This document shows, piece by piece, positions 41,102 to 52,448 of a DNA stretch of 64,000 nt; within the stretch, counting starts at the first letter, position 1; each line of letters starts with the position of its first letter. This DNA comes from Macrocystis pyrifera (Eukaryota > Sar > Phaeophyceae > Laminariales > Laminariaceae): positions 16,333,479 to 16,397,478 of the forward strand of contig JASSKH010000006.1 of NCBI GenBank assembly GCA_031763025.1, given 5' to 3'. The translations under genes were made by a program, and so were the position numbers. Below the pieces are notes generated by a model. That model was not told where the DNA came from. It did not search any database and saw nothing but the letters and a program-made list of their open reading frames with translations.

Positions 41102-43380
41102 CAAGCAGCAGCAGCAGTGACCACTCTTACGTTCCCAGCTCAACCCGTGGGAGGCTATATCATCGGCGACCTTCTTTCCGGGCAACAAGTCGTCGTCGCA
41201 CGAGGAGGTGTGTATTCCCTTCCCCCCCCTGTATATATTGCTTTTCTTCGTTTTTATCGCCCAATTATTCAGCCTTCATTCCGTGCTCGTCAATTTCCAT
41301 CGAGTTGTGGGTTTGTTTGCGCTCTCTCTCGCGCTTTTGTCGACCCCCACCCCCTCCATCATGTGTGTATGACATGTGATGGAGCCTGGACGCGGCTTGT
41401 ACATGGGTGGGCGCCTGCCGAGAGAGACGGGGGGCGGGGGTGTACTCGGTAGGAGATATGTACTCGACCTCATGCATGGCCGTAGTCGTATAGGGGGGGT
41501 TGCGAGCATCGCATGTGGAGAGGAGGTCGATGTTGAGGCAGGAGAAGCAAGTAAATATCGGAGTTGGGCTACTTTACTACTAAATTAAGTAGTACTGCGT
41601 GGTACGTGAACAATGGCTTACTATGCTTTTCTCCCTTCGGTTCTCTCTGCGTTCTGGGGATTGATATTACAGTAGTAGTTGACGCTCATCATTATGCTGC
41701 TCACATGCTGAGCCCTATGCGCGACCAAAAATAAAGACACGTGCCGGGAGGGGAAAAGGGACGACACCTGTGACCACGGCTTGTCCAGAAGATCGCTGAG
41801 GGTAAAACCTTCCACAAGTTAGGCTGGAAAGTAAAAGTGATGATAAAAAAACACACACACACGCTGTCGGATGGCATACATGACACTAAATAGTGTACAT
41901 ATAGTATTGGTGAACATGATAGACGAGTAGTGATTGATGCTCGTAAATATGTTATCAGATATGCATGCTGTAGCAATATATATACATGTGTATATATGCG
42001 TATGTACCTCATAATCATTGAAATAGCGTAATTATATAGACCTGGTAAAAAAAGACGCGTTGGATTACGCATATATGGATAATCACATGGTTATTAATAC
42101 TGAAGTGGGCCAGAACAGAATCAATAACAACGAATTGTCGCGGGGGGGGGTGTCCCAGCCTCCAGCTGTACGAGATGTTCACGAGAATCCTCACCACCTT
42201 CGGCCCCACCGCCCACTCAGCTCTCATTTCGACCTTGCGCTTTTTCACTGCAGCAGTACTACGGTAAATCTAGACAGTACAGTACTGCTGCAACAGTAGT
42301 GATAGTAGGAGCACACCACACGTAAACTAAATAGTATGCTGTGTTACAGTACACGATGGCAGTTAAGATTATCTTACCTTGGCCTAAGGGCTGGCGGCTT
42401 AGTATGACCTCAACGTTGAGCACGAAACAGGCTCTTGAATAATTTTTCTATACCCTGCTAGGATTTAGATGGGCGTCCTTGCTGAGCACAAAATTTGATG
42501 TTTACGAGTAGCCAGGAGTAGCTGTAAAGTCTTGAGTTATAGCAAAACTCAGCCGCAACATCATGAACTACCAGACTTTACCACATGTCGCGTACTATAC
42601 TCATATATCACGACGTCGTACGTATCTATCATTCACTTAAAATATCTGCAGCAACACACAAAGTTCGGTACTACAGTAGTCCGATTTGTGGTTGATGTCT
42701 GGGGGGTAAAAGGTGTGCGTGTTCTACCATTGTTGTTTTTTTTACCTGTCGACATCAAGCACAACCAGTCAGTGTCCTTGCCGATTCTACAACCCTACAA
42801 TTTAGAGATGCAAGTTACGTGGTCACCAAACGAGAGTATGTTGGTATGCACTTCGAATATCGGGTGCTTGCCGGGTTTGACAGAGTAACCCATTTACCGA
42901 ACGGAGGAAGCAAAGGAGGAAAGTGCAGTAAGCAGTCTGCAGAGTAGACAGTGCAATGATGTGCCTTCGTACTTAATACGACAGGCACGAATACGACCGA
43001 AAGAGAAAACACTCGAAAGAAACAAAAGAAAAAATAAACGAAAGAAAAAAACAAGCGTCGTTCTCCCCAGTAGGAAATATGGGAAACAGCGATCTTACTC
43101 TGTATATACATGGTATCGGTATATACAGAGCGAGATCACTAGTAAGAACGGCAAGGAAAATACAGGCAAACCGAAGCACAACGGCGGGTTCGATGCTGAA
43201 GCAGTCGCGTGACGTGGTCGACGGGTGCAAGAACCCATCCATGGTGCATCCCTGCTGCATGATGCAATAGAGTTCTGGTCCTTGTGTACGCTACGTGGCG
43301 AGGACGACTGGGCAGAGCTCCACGAGCCTTTGGGTGTCATCACGCTCTCGCACGACTCTTCGGTGGAGCTGGCCCACTGA
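41102..43380 (+). CDS. Unrecognised multi-exon gene (exons at 41102-41207, 42166-42263 and a 3' exon ending 43380)
   Basis: Exon 41102-41207 (acceptor CTCACAG, donor GAG|GTGTGT) encodes AQPVGGYIIGDLLSGQQVVV. A further stretch around 41400-41545 reads RRYVLDLMHGRSRIGGVASI before a GTAAAT donor. Exon 42166-42263 (acceptor GCCTCCAG, donor CG|GTAAAT) encodes LYEMFTRILTTFGPTAHSAL. The 3' exon, entered after about 43230, reads GASLLHDAIEFWSLCTLRGE then DDWAELHEPLGVITLS and stops at TGA 43378-43380. Phases do not all join, so exons are missing from the model, and the pieces could belong to two genes. No family recognised. A dispersed repeat (42741-43080) sits in the last intron. Confidence 0.45.
42741..43080 (+). 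repeat. Composite dispersed repeat, copy 2 (partial)
   Basis: Core GTCGACATCAAGCACAACCAG ... ACGTGGTCACC at 42748-42830 and an A-rich tract with GAAAGAGAAAAC/GAAAGAAACAAAAG at 42998-43050 preceded by CGACAGGCACGA. Same block order as 28770-29600 and 45136-46150 but lacking the third block. Confidence 0.6.
43091..43137. repeat. Hairpin, 19-bp arms
   Basis: GATCTTACTCTGTATATAC (43091-43109) pairs with GTATATACAGAGCGAGATC (43119-43137) with two mismatches around a 9-nt loop. Lies in the last intron of the unrecognised gene. Confidence 0.7.
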
Positions 43381-43681
43381 AAGGAAGAGTGGTACAGATA
43401 GTGCGTACATTACGACCTGGTTCAAGCTGCGCGCGAGTGCCGACGTATAAGGTTCAAGTACTACTATTAATAGTTACAGCCCTGATTCTGTCCCCCACGA
43501 AGGTTGCCGATGATATCTGCTCAAATGTCACATACCAGTACCATACACACACCTACCTGGTGCTTGTCGTCATACTGACAACCCCCATCAACGAAAAGGT
43601 CGGCGTCCGATTTCGAAGTTGACAATGATAATACTACTGGTGCTTCTGCACTGCATGATATGGTCATAAACCTTAACTCTT

Positions 43682-43761
43682 TTACGACTGCAGTCTCGTT
43701 TTGGGGAAAAATACTTCTAAATTCGAGTGTTTTGGTGCCCCTAATTCGACTGAAGTCCTAA
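43682..43761. mobile_element. Decayed copy of the 79-bp foldback element
   Basis: Shows GACTGCAGTCTCGTTTTGGGG at the left and GACTGAAGTCCTAA at the right, matching the arms of 1550-1628; the centre has diverged. Confidence 0.5.
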
Positions 43762-44128
43762 TAGGGCTTCAAAATGTAAGTAATAAGACAGTAACAAGGC
43801 ATCGACTAGCGGGGCAACTCGTGCCGCGGGTGCGGTTGGGTGGTGTTTCCGTCGACCCTGATGTGAGGCGTAGGAGCAGGAGATAGAAACAACATGGATA
43901 TATGTATATATACCAGGTATACGATATTGTTGGCCCTGTGTTCCCAGCGTTCCTCAGCGTTTCTTAGACGTATTTGTTTTCGTTGTTCGTGCTAGCGCGA
44001 GATGAGGTTCACCTCACGGGACGAAACTGCCTCATCTTGATCCCCGATCCCGACTGTGTCGGGGGCGGCCTCGGGCGTGCTTGCGGCGTGCCCTGGCTGC
44101 CGGCTGGCCGGGTGTGAATACGTCAGCT

Positions 44129-44520
44129 GTGAGCTCGACCAGTGGAGTGGTCGATACTTGATTTATGACAGACAATCTCGTGGCCAAAGAATTTTGTTGT
44201 CGGTCTACCTTTGCCCCGTCAGGGCTACTCTTGGCCCGTCAAACGGTTCCAAAATAATGTAGTTTTTACCATTAGGATGTCCTTGACAGCTGTGGCCGGG
44301 TGTGCTGTGCTCGTTTCTTGCAGAAGATTTTATATAAAAACATCAGCCGTGAGTTGGACGAGTTGAGTGGTCGATACTCGATTTATCACAGTCTCGTGGC
44401 CAAAGATTTTGATTGACGGCCTACCTTTGCCCCGTCAGGTCTACCTTTGACCCGTCAAACGCTCTCCTGAAATATTATGGTATTTGAGCATTGTGGGATG
44501 TCCTTGACGGCAGCCTGACA
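44129..44520. repeat. Diverged tandem duplication, 220-bp period
   Basis: Units start GTGAGCTCGACCAGTGGAGT (44129) and GTGAGTTGGACGAGTTGAGT (44349); both continue GGTCGATAC ... TCTCGTGGCCAAAG ... CTACCTTTGCCCCGTCAG ... GGATGTCCTTGAC. Non-coding. Confidence 0.75.
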
Positions 44521-45075
44521 GGGGAAAATGTGCCGTCAACCGACATCTCTGCTCGCTCGTGACGGTAAACATGTTCTGTTTTCGGTGCCAGAACCCAGAT
44601 TGAACCTCTTCTCCTTCGGCGAACGGGATAGGCCGAACCCTCCGCGGCTTTCGACAACTCATGGCAGCGAGAGTGTGTGGAATATGAGCTGGGGTGGCCG
44701 GCCTCATGCTCCGCCGTTCTTTGTGCGTTGAGAGTTGGGTGTTCCAGAAACGAGTGTCGAAATTCCGATTCGGGCTATTTTAAGAGTGCAAGCACGAGTT
44801 TGGCGCCAAAATGTTGAGATTCGTAGGCTAGCATATGGTCGGGAAACGAGCGTCACGAGCCTCTTCGGCTGCTGTGTACGCCGGGCAATCAGACTCCGTG
44901 AGGCAGAGAAGACGGGGTTTTTGGTTTCGACCGAATCGGATGAGTGTACGTCGGCGGAGGAGCGGTACAGTAGTGGAGGTACAAACGGTGTCTGCGATAT
45001 TTTTCGTTTGTTCACACGCAGCAGGCAGCAGCGATGGCATGATTGCCATCAATGGGAATGATTATATATAGTCAT
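44521..45075. other. Open on both strands for about 105 codons; no gene assignable
   Basis: 44735-45061 (+) and 44704-45015 (-) are both open. The + frame has IRAILRVQARVWRQNVEIRR, the - frame YASLRISTFWRQTRACTLKI; neither has clear splice signals or a recognised family. Confidence 0.4.
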
Positions 45076-45077
45076 TA

Positions 45078-46150
45078 CAACTGTTGTTGTTGTTGTTGTT
45101 GTTGCTGTTGTTGTTGTTGTTTCCTTCATATTGAACCGTTCTTTCTACCCGTCGACATCCAGCACAACCAGTGTCCGTGCCGATTCTTCAATCCTAGAGA
45201 GATACAAGTTTTGTGGTCACAAAGCTACGCCACAAAGATACTACGTTGTCACGTATGCAATGCAATGCCATGTCATCATACTGCGTACGACAGGCACGAC
45301 ATACCCATTCCATGACCTAGAGAAACAAAAACGAAACAAAGAGAAAAAACAAAACAAAACAAAGGCAATTCGAAAGAGAAAAGAAACAAAAAAAAGAAAC
45401 AAAAATATACCTGGTATATGTATATACTTCAGTATAGCAACAAACCATCGTACCCCCCCGCAGGGGATCTGGCAGACTCTTGAAAAGAAGGAGCTAGAAA
45501 AAAAAAAAAAAAAAACAAGAAAAAAAAAGGAAAAAGAAAAAAACACCACTGGTCGTCAACAGAGTAAGACCACGAACCAAGGGAAAAAATAACTGGCAAA
45601 CCGAACAAAGCACAAGGCATGCTCCAGGTGGCGGCAGCAGTTTATGATACGAGTAGCACAGCCAGGGTCTCCCTGCTGGCCCGCCTGGTACCTTGCTACC
45701 CTGTCTGCCACCATCGTCCAGCGTTCGTCAACTATGCCCGGCCCCTCGGCGTCAGACAGTACGAAACAAGCAAAGCAGGCTCGTCATCCACCCACGCCAC
45801 ACGACACCTTCAGTAAGGCTTATCAATCGGAGAAAGGAAGAGAAATGAAAATCACATAGGGCCGCAAAGAAGAAAATAAAATGAAATAAAAATAAACAAA
45901 AAAACAACAGGAAGACAAAGGAAGACCACGTTCGAACCAGCTGCACCAGTTGGTGGTACCGAGTAGTATAGGCATGTTCTACTTCTTAGTCTGCCCGGTA
46001 CCTGGCTACCCTATCTGCCATCTCCTTCCTACTTTCGTCCACTGCAGTTTCCCTTCTACTCCTCTTCCCCCCCCTCTCCGCATTCCCTTGGACGGGTTTT
46101 CTGCTATTCCTCTTGTTGCCCCTCCTCCCCCCATTCCCTTGGACTTAGGC
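45078..46150 (+). repeat. Composite dispersed repeat, copy 3 (with doubled last block)
   Basis: TTG/TTGC microsatellite at 45078-45120; core GTCGACATCCAGCACAACCAG ... TTTTGTGGTCACAAAG at 45150-45225; A-rich tract 45320-45600; then the GAGTAG ... GGTACCxxGCTACCCTxTCTGCC block twice (about 45648-45712 and 45956-46020), the second followed by CCCCTCCTCCCCCCATTCCCT. Same order as 28770-29600. Confidence 0.7.
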
Positions 46151-46505
46151 ACCAGCAATGGCAATGACCAGTACTTGTCATTGCCATTGGGCACCGGTAC
46201 GTAGTATCATATGAGGTGTGGAGTTATCGGTTGTATTGTGAAGCGTTTTTTTTTTTTACCGTGTCACCGCCAAGCAAAAATTGAAGTCATGAACATGTAC
46301 CGGTTACGACGAGGTACGACGACGACGTCGTGCTGTCGTGTTTCTTCCTCCTCGTGCGCCACCGGGCTCTCCTGCGCCGACTGTTGTGCCAGGGGCAGCC
46401 GCGGGCGTGCATGACGTGCTGCTGCTGCTGCTGCTGCTGCCGTTGTTCATCCGCTGCCCTGGTACTACTGATATGTATGTCCTGCTGCTGTTCTGTTCTG
46501 CTGCT

Positions 46506-46610
46506 ATTACGGGCGTCCATAGTTAATAGGACCTACGGTACACACAAAAACCTATATATTTACCGATTTACTAGCAATATTTGGTCCTATTTACTATGGA
46601 CCCCCCTAAT
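46506..46610. mobile_element. MITE with ATTACGGGGGTCC terminal inverted repeats, 105 bp
   Basis: Starts ATTACGGGCGTCCATAGTTAA and ends TTACTATGGACCCCCCTAAT. The middle is ACCTATATATTTACCGATTT and AATATTTGGTCC. Arms are slightly eroded compared with 54137-54243. No coding capacity. Confidence 0.85.
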
Positions 46611-46909
46611 GGGGCTGCTGCTTTGTCTGCGATATGTGTTTGCTGCTGACCCCCTTGTAAGCATATATATTGTGCAAGTAAACTCCCCTCGGTGATGTAT
46701 CTCCGCATCTTAAAGCTGAAAGACGGATCCATCTGCCTCGGAAGCTGTGCGAGTATCGTCTCGCAATTGATATTCATACGGCGTCTCGGCGGAGGTGTCG
46801 TGCCAGCGCAATTGTCGTATGCTATGTACCTGTACGCTAGTATGCTGCTGCTGGACTTGCTGCACCAACGTAATCGCCGGCGCTTCGTACCGTCGATAAA
46901 CTTGATCAA
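46571..46909 (-). CDS. Hypothetical open frame, 112 aa, stop supplied by a MITE
   Basis: On the - strand, MIKFIDGTKRRRLRWCSKSS ... MNINCETILAQLPRQMDPSF SFKMRRYITEG reads like protein over the middle third. The last residues (GGSIVNRTKYC) come from the MITE at 46506-46610. The opposite strand is open for 77 codons. It may be an exon whose splice site lies before the MITE; no family recognised. Confidence 0.3.
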   Translation of the reverse strand: MIKFIDGTKRRRLRWCSKSSSSILAYRYIAYDNCAGTTPPPRRRMNINCETILAQLPRQMDPSFSFKMRRYITEGSLLAQYICLQGGQQQTHIADKAAAPLGGSIVNRTKYC

Positions 46910-47093
46910 CTGCTTCTCAACTTAACGTTTAGTATCTATCTGTCCGTTGTTGGGCCGGATGGCGGATGGCAATGCTTGTTTTTTTCGTGTTTGCAGTGTT
47001 TTCCTTCTATTCACTCAAAATATGTTTTTTTTAGTACACCCCTTGGCAGTACGGTAGCACTAACAGCTTCGAGTTGGACGCCGGTACGCCCTT

Positions 47094-47225
47094 AGCCAAT
47101 ACGGGCACGCGCGGAGCCGCAGGCGGGCGCCACCTCGCGGCGGCGATGCCTCCCTTGTTAGCCAATACGGGCATGCGCGGAGCCGCAGGCGGGGGTCACC
47201 TCGCGGCGGCGATGCCCCCCTTGTA
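47094..47225. repeat. Tandem duplication, 66-bp period, two units
   Basis: AGCCAATACGGGCxCGCGCG ... GCGGCGGCGATGCCxCCCTTGT repeated at 47094 and 47160 with about five differences. Much more GC-rich than its surroundings. Confidence 0.9.
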
Positions 47226-47481
47226 TACACTACAATAAAACTACTGTAGATTGGGAGGCAAGGCGCCTCCCATCGCCGTACTGTGGGGCCCATAGAAGCC
47301 ATCAACTTTTAAATTTGCATCCCATCCGGAGAGACATGACTCTCTTCGCGATCTCCGTAGATGAGTTGCAGCTACATGAATCACGCCAATCAGCCAATCA
47401 ACTACGTAATACATTGGCGCGACTGTGAGCAAAGACTATGTTCTACAACCTCCCTAGTCGCAGCATACTGTCATTGTAATA

Positions 47482-47763
47482 GTGTCTATGCGGTACCACA
47501 ATGATCTAACACATAAAATCCTAATGATACTGACACTACAAGTAGTAGTGCTATCACTCCAAATACAGAAATTTCAAAACCCAGCAAGGAATCAAACAGT
47601 TGCTTACCTGTGCTCTGAAAACGCCAAACTCACCGAAAATCCAAAAACTGAAATTGAACGCAAACTGCTAAACCTTACTGGCGTAGACTTCAACGCCGTT
47701 GTTTGGCCATCTAAAAAGTTCTACTCGTACTTCCTACGGTATACGGAAAAGGGGCACGATTGA
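47482..47763 (+). CDS. Hypothetical open frame, 93 aa
   Basis: From about 47560 the frame reads NPARNQTVAYLCSENAKLTE and LLNLTGVDFNAVVWPSKKFY, protein-like, ending TGA at 47761-47763. It may be a final exon entered after an acceptor such as GACACTACAAG. No domain recognised and no neighbour to link it to. Confidence 0.35.
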   Translation: MSMRYHNDLTHKILMILTLQVVVLSLQIQKFQNPARNQTVAYLCSENAKLTENPKTEIERKLLNLTGVDFNAVVWPSKKFYSYFLRYTEKGHD

Positions 47764-49222
47764 TGTGTGATGGGTAGGAGAGGTGGTTTCGATGTTTTGC
47801 GCGTGTCGTTTGGAGTGTTGGTTTATTCAGCTCCAGCATGGTAAGCGTCAGAAACGAGGCATAAGTGAACGTCGAGAGAGTTGTGTTTGTGATGTCTGTC
47901 ACGATACTGCCTCGAATGAGGCTGAAAGCCCGGTAATAACCTGGGTTCAAGCATTGGGATCGTATTTGTAGTACTTGGGAGGCGTATCGTAGATGGAAAA
48001 CCAGGGGTTTTCCCGAGCTCGGCCCTCAGTCTCTGCGTGTACGAAAAGGAATAAAAGCTGTTCTTCTTCTATCTTTATGCAAACAACACACGTGAGCACC
48101 AATGAAGCCCCGACTTAATAGGCAAACCTGTTCAGGGATACAAAGTTTCCAGACCTTGACCTTCACAAGTGCACGTCGACAGCACTGTATGCACACGTCG
48201 TAGTCCTAACTAACCCTGTTGAGGTCAGAAACAAGCGTGTGTGGAAAGAACGCGCTACAGCAAACCTGGTATCATGGTGTGCACTTGCCAAAGATCTCCG
48301 TGAGTTGTAGTCCCTCTACTTTCCTATGAAATAACAGATGCTAATCGTGACAGTGTTGTCGCTTTGTTTTCAGAGGTTTACCTGCTTTTTCAGCAAGAAA
48401 TTATTTTGGTTCAGACATATGTGTGTATTTACGAGTATTTTACTTTCGGCTCTGAACGAAATGGGTATGTACGTACAAGGGATGTTCATATTGAATTCTC
48501 GTGTTATTACTGAGGCAAGGGTCGTGTTATTGTTGTTTACGAGGTACTTGGTACGTCGAGATGGATATGCAAAAGGGTTTTCTGTATGATGACAGGTCAG
48601 TGTGAAAGTGTACGTATTGGTACAGCAGTACAGCTGCATCATGGTTATAATGAGGCGCGCGAAGCGCGCAAAAAGCGGGGGAGCCTTTTTTTTCTTGGAA
48701 TTTTCCAAGAAAAAAAAAGCCTCTTCATAGCGGCTCGGATACGAGCGTGGGGTGCCTTGTTTTGAGTTTTTCTGTATGTGTGTGAGTGTGTGGTGGGGTG
48801 TGTGTGTGTGTGTGTGTGATTCAACATTTTTTTGGGCAACGTTTGACCACCGCCCTCGACGCACACCGCACCACTTCCAGTCCCGGCGGGCTCTGTGGAC
48901 GCGCACACACAAAAGAGACCTCCTGGTGCTGGTGCGGTGGTAAGTCGTTCACAGCAGCTCGAGCTAGGTGTGGCAACGTGTGTAGGCATGTTGAAAAAAC
49001 ACAGAACCAACAACACATTATATTTTGAAACCCAGCTAGCTCTACGAGTACTCGTAGGTAGGCAGACTGTGCCTGTCCACAGCAACGAGCGTTCGGGCCA
49101 TGTCCCCGAGACATGCTGCAGGCCCACCCTCCTGCTGATGAGGGGACTGAGAAGCGGGAGAGTATCTGCTGTATAATAGTTGTTGTACAGCAGTAGTAGT
49201 AGTGGTGGCACTGCTAGAAGAA
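47764..49222. other. No gene recognised
   Basis: Frames on both strands without protein character. A GT-rich tract lies at 48774-48818. A long hairpin lies at 48681-48723 (GAGCC, T8, CTTGGAA / TTCCAAG, A9, GCCTC). Confidence 0.45.
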
Positions 49223-50640
49223 GCTCTGCTGGACACACGTCAGATTGTAGATTTTTCGTCTTCAAATTATGAGTTCGGGACCAGGAAACACATGTACGAA
49301 GGGTTCACACACAAGCCGAGCGTACAGCGACGCTGACCTGGCCTCGTGTGTCCTACTGCTGCTGCTGTTTTGCTGCTGGAGAAGCTCTGCTGTAGATGTC
49401 GTACATCATCTGTAGTAGCGGTGGCACCTGCTACCTGCTACGAGAAGTTCTCTCTTGGACAGAGCACCTCGAGTGCAGATTTTTCGTCTTGAAATTATTA
49501 TGCGCTCTGCTGGACACGTCAGATTGTAGATTTTTCGTCTTCAAATTATGAGTTCGGGACCAGGAAACACATGTACAAACGGTTCACACACAAGCCGAGC
49601 GTACAGCGACGCTGACCTGGCCTCGTGTGTCCTACTGCTGCTGCTGTTTTGCTGCTGGAGAAGCTCTGCTGTAAATGTCGTACATCATCAGTAGTAGCGG
49701 TGACACCTGCTACCTGCTACGAGAAGTTCTCTCTTGGACAGAGCACGTCGAGTGCAGATTTTTCGTCTTGAAATTATTATGCCGAATTTCGAGTTCAAAA
49801 CCAACCCAGGACAAAATCGACTACGTGTACAAAGGGTTCAAGGGGTGAGATTGACAAGCCGAGCGTACAGCGACGCTGACCCTGGCGTCGTGTGTCCTAC
49901 TGCTACTGCTGCTGCTGTTTTGTTGCTGGAGAAACACTTCTGCTGCTGTAGATGTGTACAAAGGGTTCAAGGGTTAGATTGACAAGCCGAGCCGCCAAGC
50001 GTACATCGACGCTGACCCTGGCCTCGTGCGTCCCACTGCTACTGCTGCTGCTGCTGTTTTTGTTGCTGGAGAAACACAGCTGCTGTATGTAGATGTCGTA
50101 CATCAGTACAAGCAAGTAGTGGTGGCACCTGCTACGAGAAAGAAGCGTCCTCTGTTGGACAAACATTTTCAGATGCAGATTTTTCGTGTTCAAATTAATT
50201 ATGCCGAATTTCAACCAGAAAACACTTGCTGTTGGAAAAACGGAAAAAGAAAAAATATATATCAGGTGTGTGTCTATTTGTCGTCTTGTTCTTTCCACCC
50301 CCACAAGTCGACAGCCAGTTCCGTGGTCACACAGCAGTAGTACATATTTTTGGCCAGCAGCACCCCTGAACGTCTTCAAATTACTATGCCGGATTTCGAG
50401 GTGGAAATACCAGGATACACACGACAAAATCCAGTACCTGGTATTTGTTACAGGTGTGTCCGTACTGCTGTGCTGTCTGTGTTTTTCAAGAGCAGGATAT
50501 GATGCCAAGAATATTTACGGTTATGAGATTCACCAACGACGGCGTATAGGTAGTAGGTACAGCAGCAGCAGCAGTAGATGTTCGTTCGTGTTGGTTCAGC
50601 ACAAATCAAATGTTGTGCATGATGCATCGCAGATATGACT
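49223..50640. repeat. 281-bp tandem duplication followed by degenerate units
   Basis: Units 49223-49503 and 49504-49782 are nearly identical (GCTCTGCTGGACAC ... TTGAAATTATTATGC). Decayed, shortened units continue to about 50640, each recognisable by GCCGAGCGTACAGCGACGCT, a CTGCTGCTGCTGTTTT run and GCAGATTTTTCGTxTTxAAAT. CTG tracts recur within the units, so replication slippage is a likely cause. Non-coding. Confidence 0.85.
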
Positions 50641-52097
50641 ACTGCAGGTATTGCTGAGGTCGCGCCTCATTACCACCAATTACTAGTAGGAGTTATTACA
50701 TGTGACGTAATTGACATTTCTACAGCAGTAGTATTTGGTACGGGATGATTTACACGGGATGATTGTGGTTCGGCTTGAAATTCAACCTGGTCCAAGTACG
50801 ATATGATTTCCAAAGATTTCGTTCATGAGGCGAGGTCCAATACCTCCTCCGTACTCTATTCTTATGGTATGTCATACTTCCTGTACGTGTTGTATGTAGG
50901 TCCTCCGATGTCTGTCATCAGCTCGGTGTTCGTGTTGTTAGTTGATGGCCGGTAGTCCCGATGTGACATGCGTATGGTGAATATCGCAAGTTGCAATGAT
51001 GACTTCTCCTGCTCTTGGTATATACCAGTACGAGACTTTCTTGTAGGTGATGTTCATGCACACACCTGAGATACGATGCAGACGGGCCACAGTAGATAGA
51101 TGGTCGTTTCTGTTTAGCAGCAGCGGTCGAGCATACCAAGCGGCGCACTTGATACAGATACCAGCTCCTTGAGTCTCCACTTCAAAGCACTACCGAGCAG
51201 TACTTATTGAACAAAGACGGTCAATTATTGTAGATTCACCGTTTTTTTGGGGGTGTTTTGTCGTGCGTTTTTTATATGCGTATTGGCCAGTAGGCAATCG
51301 CGAGGGAAATAATGGAAAACGCGTTTCACGCAGCTTCTTGAGTATCGACCGATCTGCCGATCGGTTGAACTCACAGCTGACGTGCTTTCTTAATTTCTTT
51401 AAAAAAAAAAAAACAAAAAAAACTACTAGGTATACGTCGGTATAGACGTATGTCAAATTCTAGTTTGATTTTATAAAGTCATATAAACAGTGATGAAATA
51501 TATTCTTTGTGATTGTGGTTGGTTACCGAGTGATGATTTTGTCAAGTATGTTTAAGTATTGGGTGTATGTTTAATTGCCTCTCGTATGTTCCGAGGTTTT
51601 GGGCCAAGGTTTGCTGTGTAATCTTGTATGTATCTAGTAGGAGATTTTTGGGTTTATAGTATCCTTGTGGAGGATGAAATGAGTATGTGTCCGCATTTCA
51701 TAGAAACATATAATAAGCATGTACTTCGAATTTCTATTTATGTCCCTGTGGGTGTTGTTGTGTGCGTATATAGAACATTTTAGAGGTCTTCTTTTTGAAG
51801 GACCAGCAATAGTTCAACACACAAGTTATCCTTTCATCTTTTTCGTTAACCGTGGCGACGACTGTATCTGTTTTCTGCATGGAAATAGTACATTTCCTCC
51901 TCCGTCCCCCTTCCCCTTATATGCAAATGGACTGCTAGGTATCTACGTGGGTACACTAAACTTCGAAAGTGAAGCGACTCCATGCCGTATTATCTACGTT
52001 GTACATTCTATGGTGGTCATATATTTCCACTCTCTCTGTTGCTTTACGTTTTCAGCAGGGTCAACCCTCTGCTACTCTATTCAAAAACGCAGAGCAT
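50641..52097. other. No gene recognised
   Basis: 51719-52099 is open on the + strand for 126 codons with mostly hydrophobic low-information sequence and no recognised motif. The rest holds short frames and AT-rich DNA. Confidence 0.4.
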
Positions 52098-52361
52098 AAG
52101 TCACACAACACTCAAAATAAAACATACACAACGTAAGCTGAAAACTTCAAGACACAGTAAAATAAAAAAGCGGGTTTTTTTTTTCTAAAAACCATCAAGT
52201 CAAAATCAAAAACCGAACACAAGGCATAAGTCATACAACACTCGATATAAAACATACACAACGTAAACTGCAAATTTCAGGACACAATAAAAGACGCGGG
52301 GCGGGGCGGGGCGGGGGGGGGTGGGGGGGGTTCTAAAAACCATCAAGTCAAAATCAAAAAC
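52098..52361. repeat. Tandem duplication, 130-bp period, with contrasting homopolymers
   Basis: Units start AAGTCACACAACACTC (52098) and AAGTCATACAACACTC (52228) and both end CTAAAAACCATCAAGTCAAA. Between these constants unit 1 has GCGGG plus a T-run and unit 2 has GGGGCGGGGCGGGGCGG plus G-runs. Confidence 0.8.
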
Positions 52362-52448
52362 CAAATTCGTCGTTTTCGATAAGATTCCAAGTATCGATCT
52401 CAACTATGTGCCAATACGTATCTCTCGTGGTTGCTTTGTCTACTCCTT

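Noticed and set aside
51719-52099. 126-codon hydrophobic + strand frame as a membrane protein gene
   Set aside because: No recognised motif or splice signals, composition typical of AT-rich non-coding DNA.
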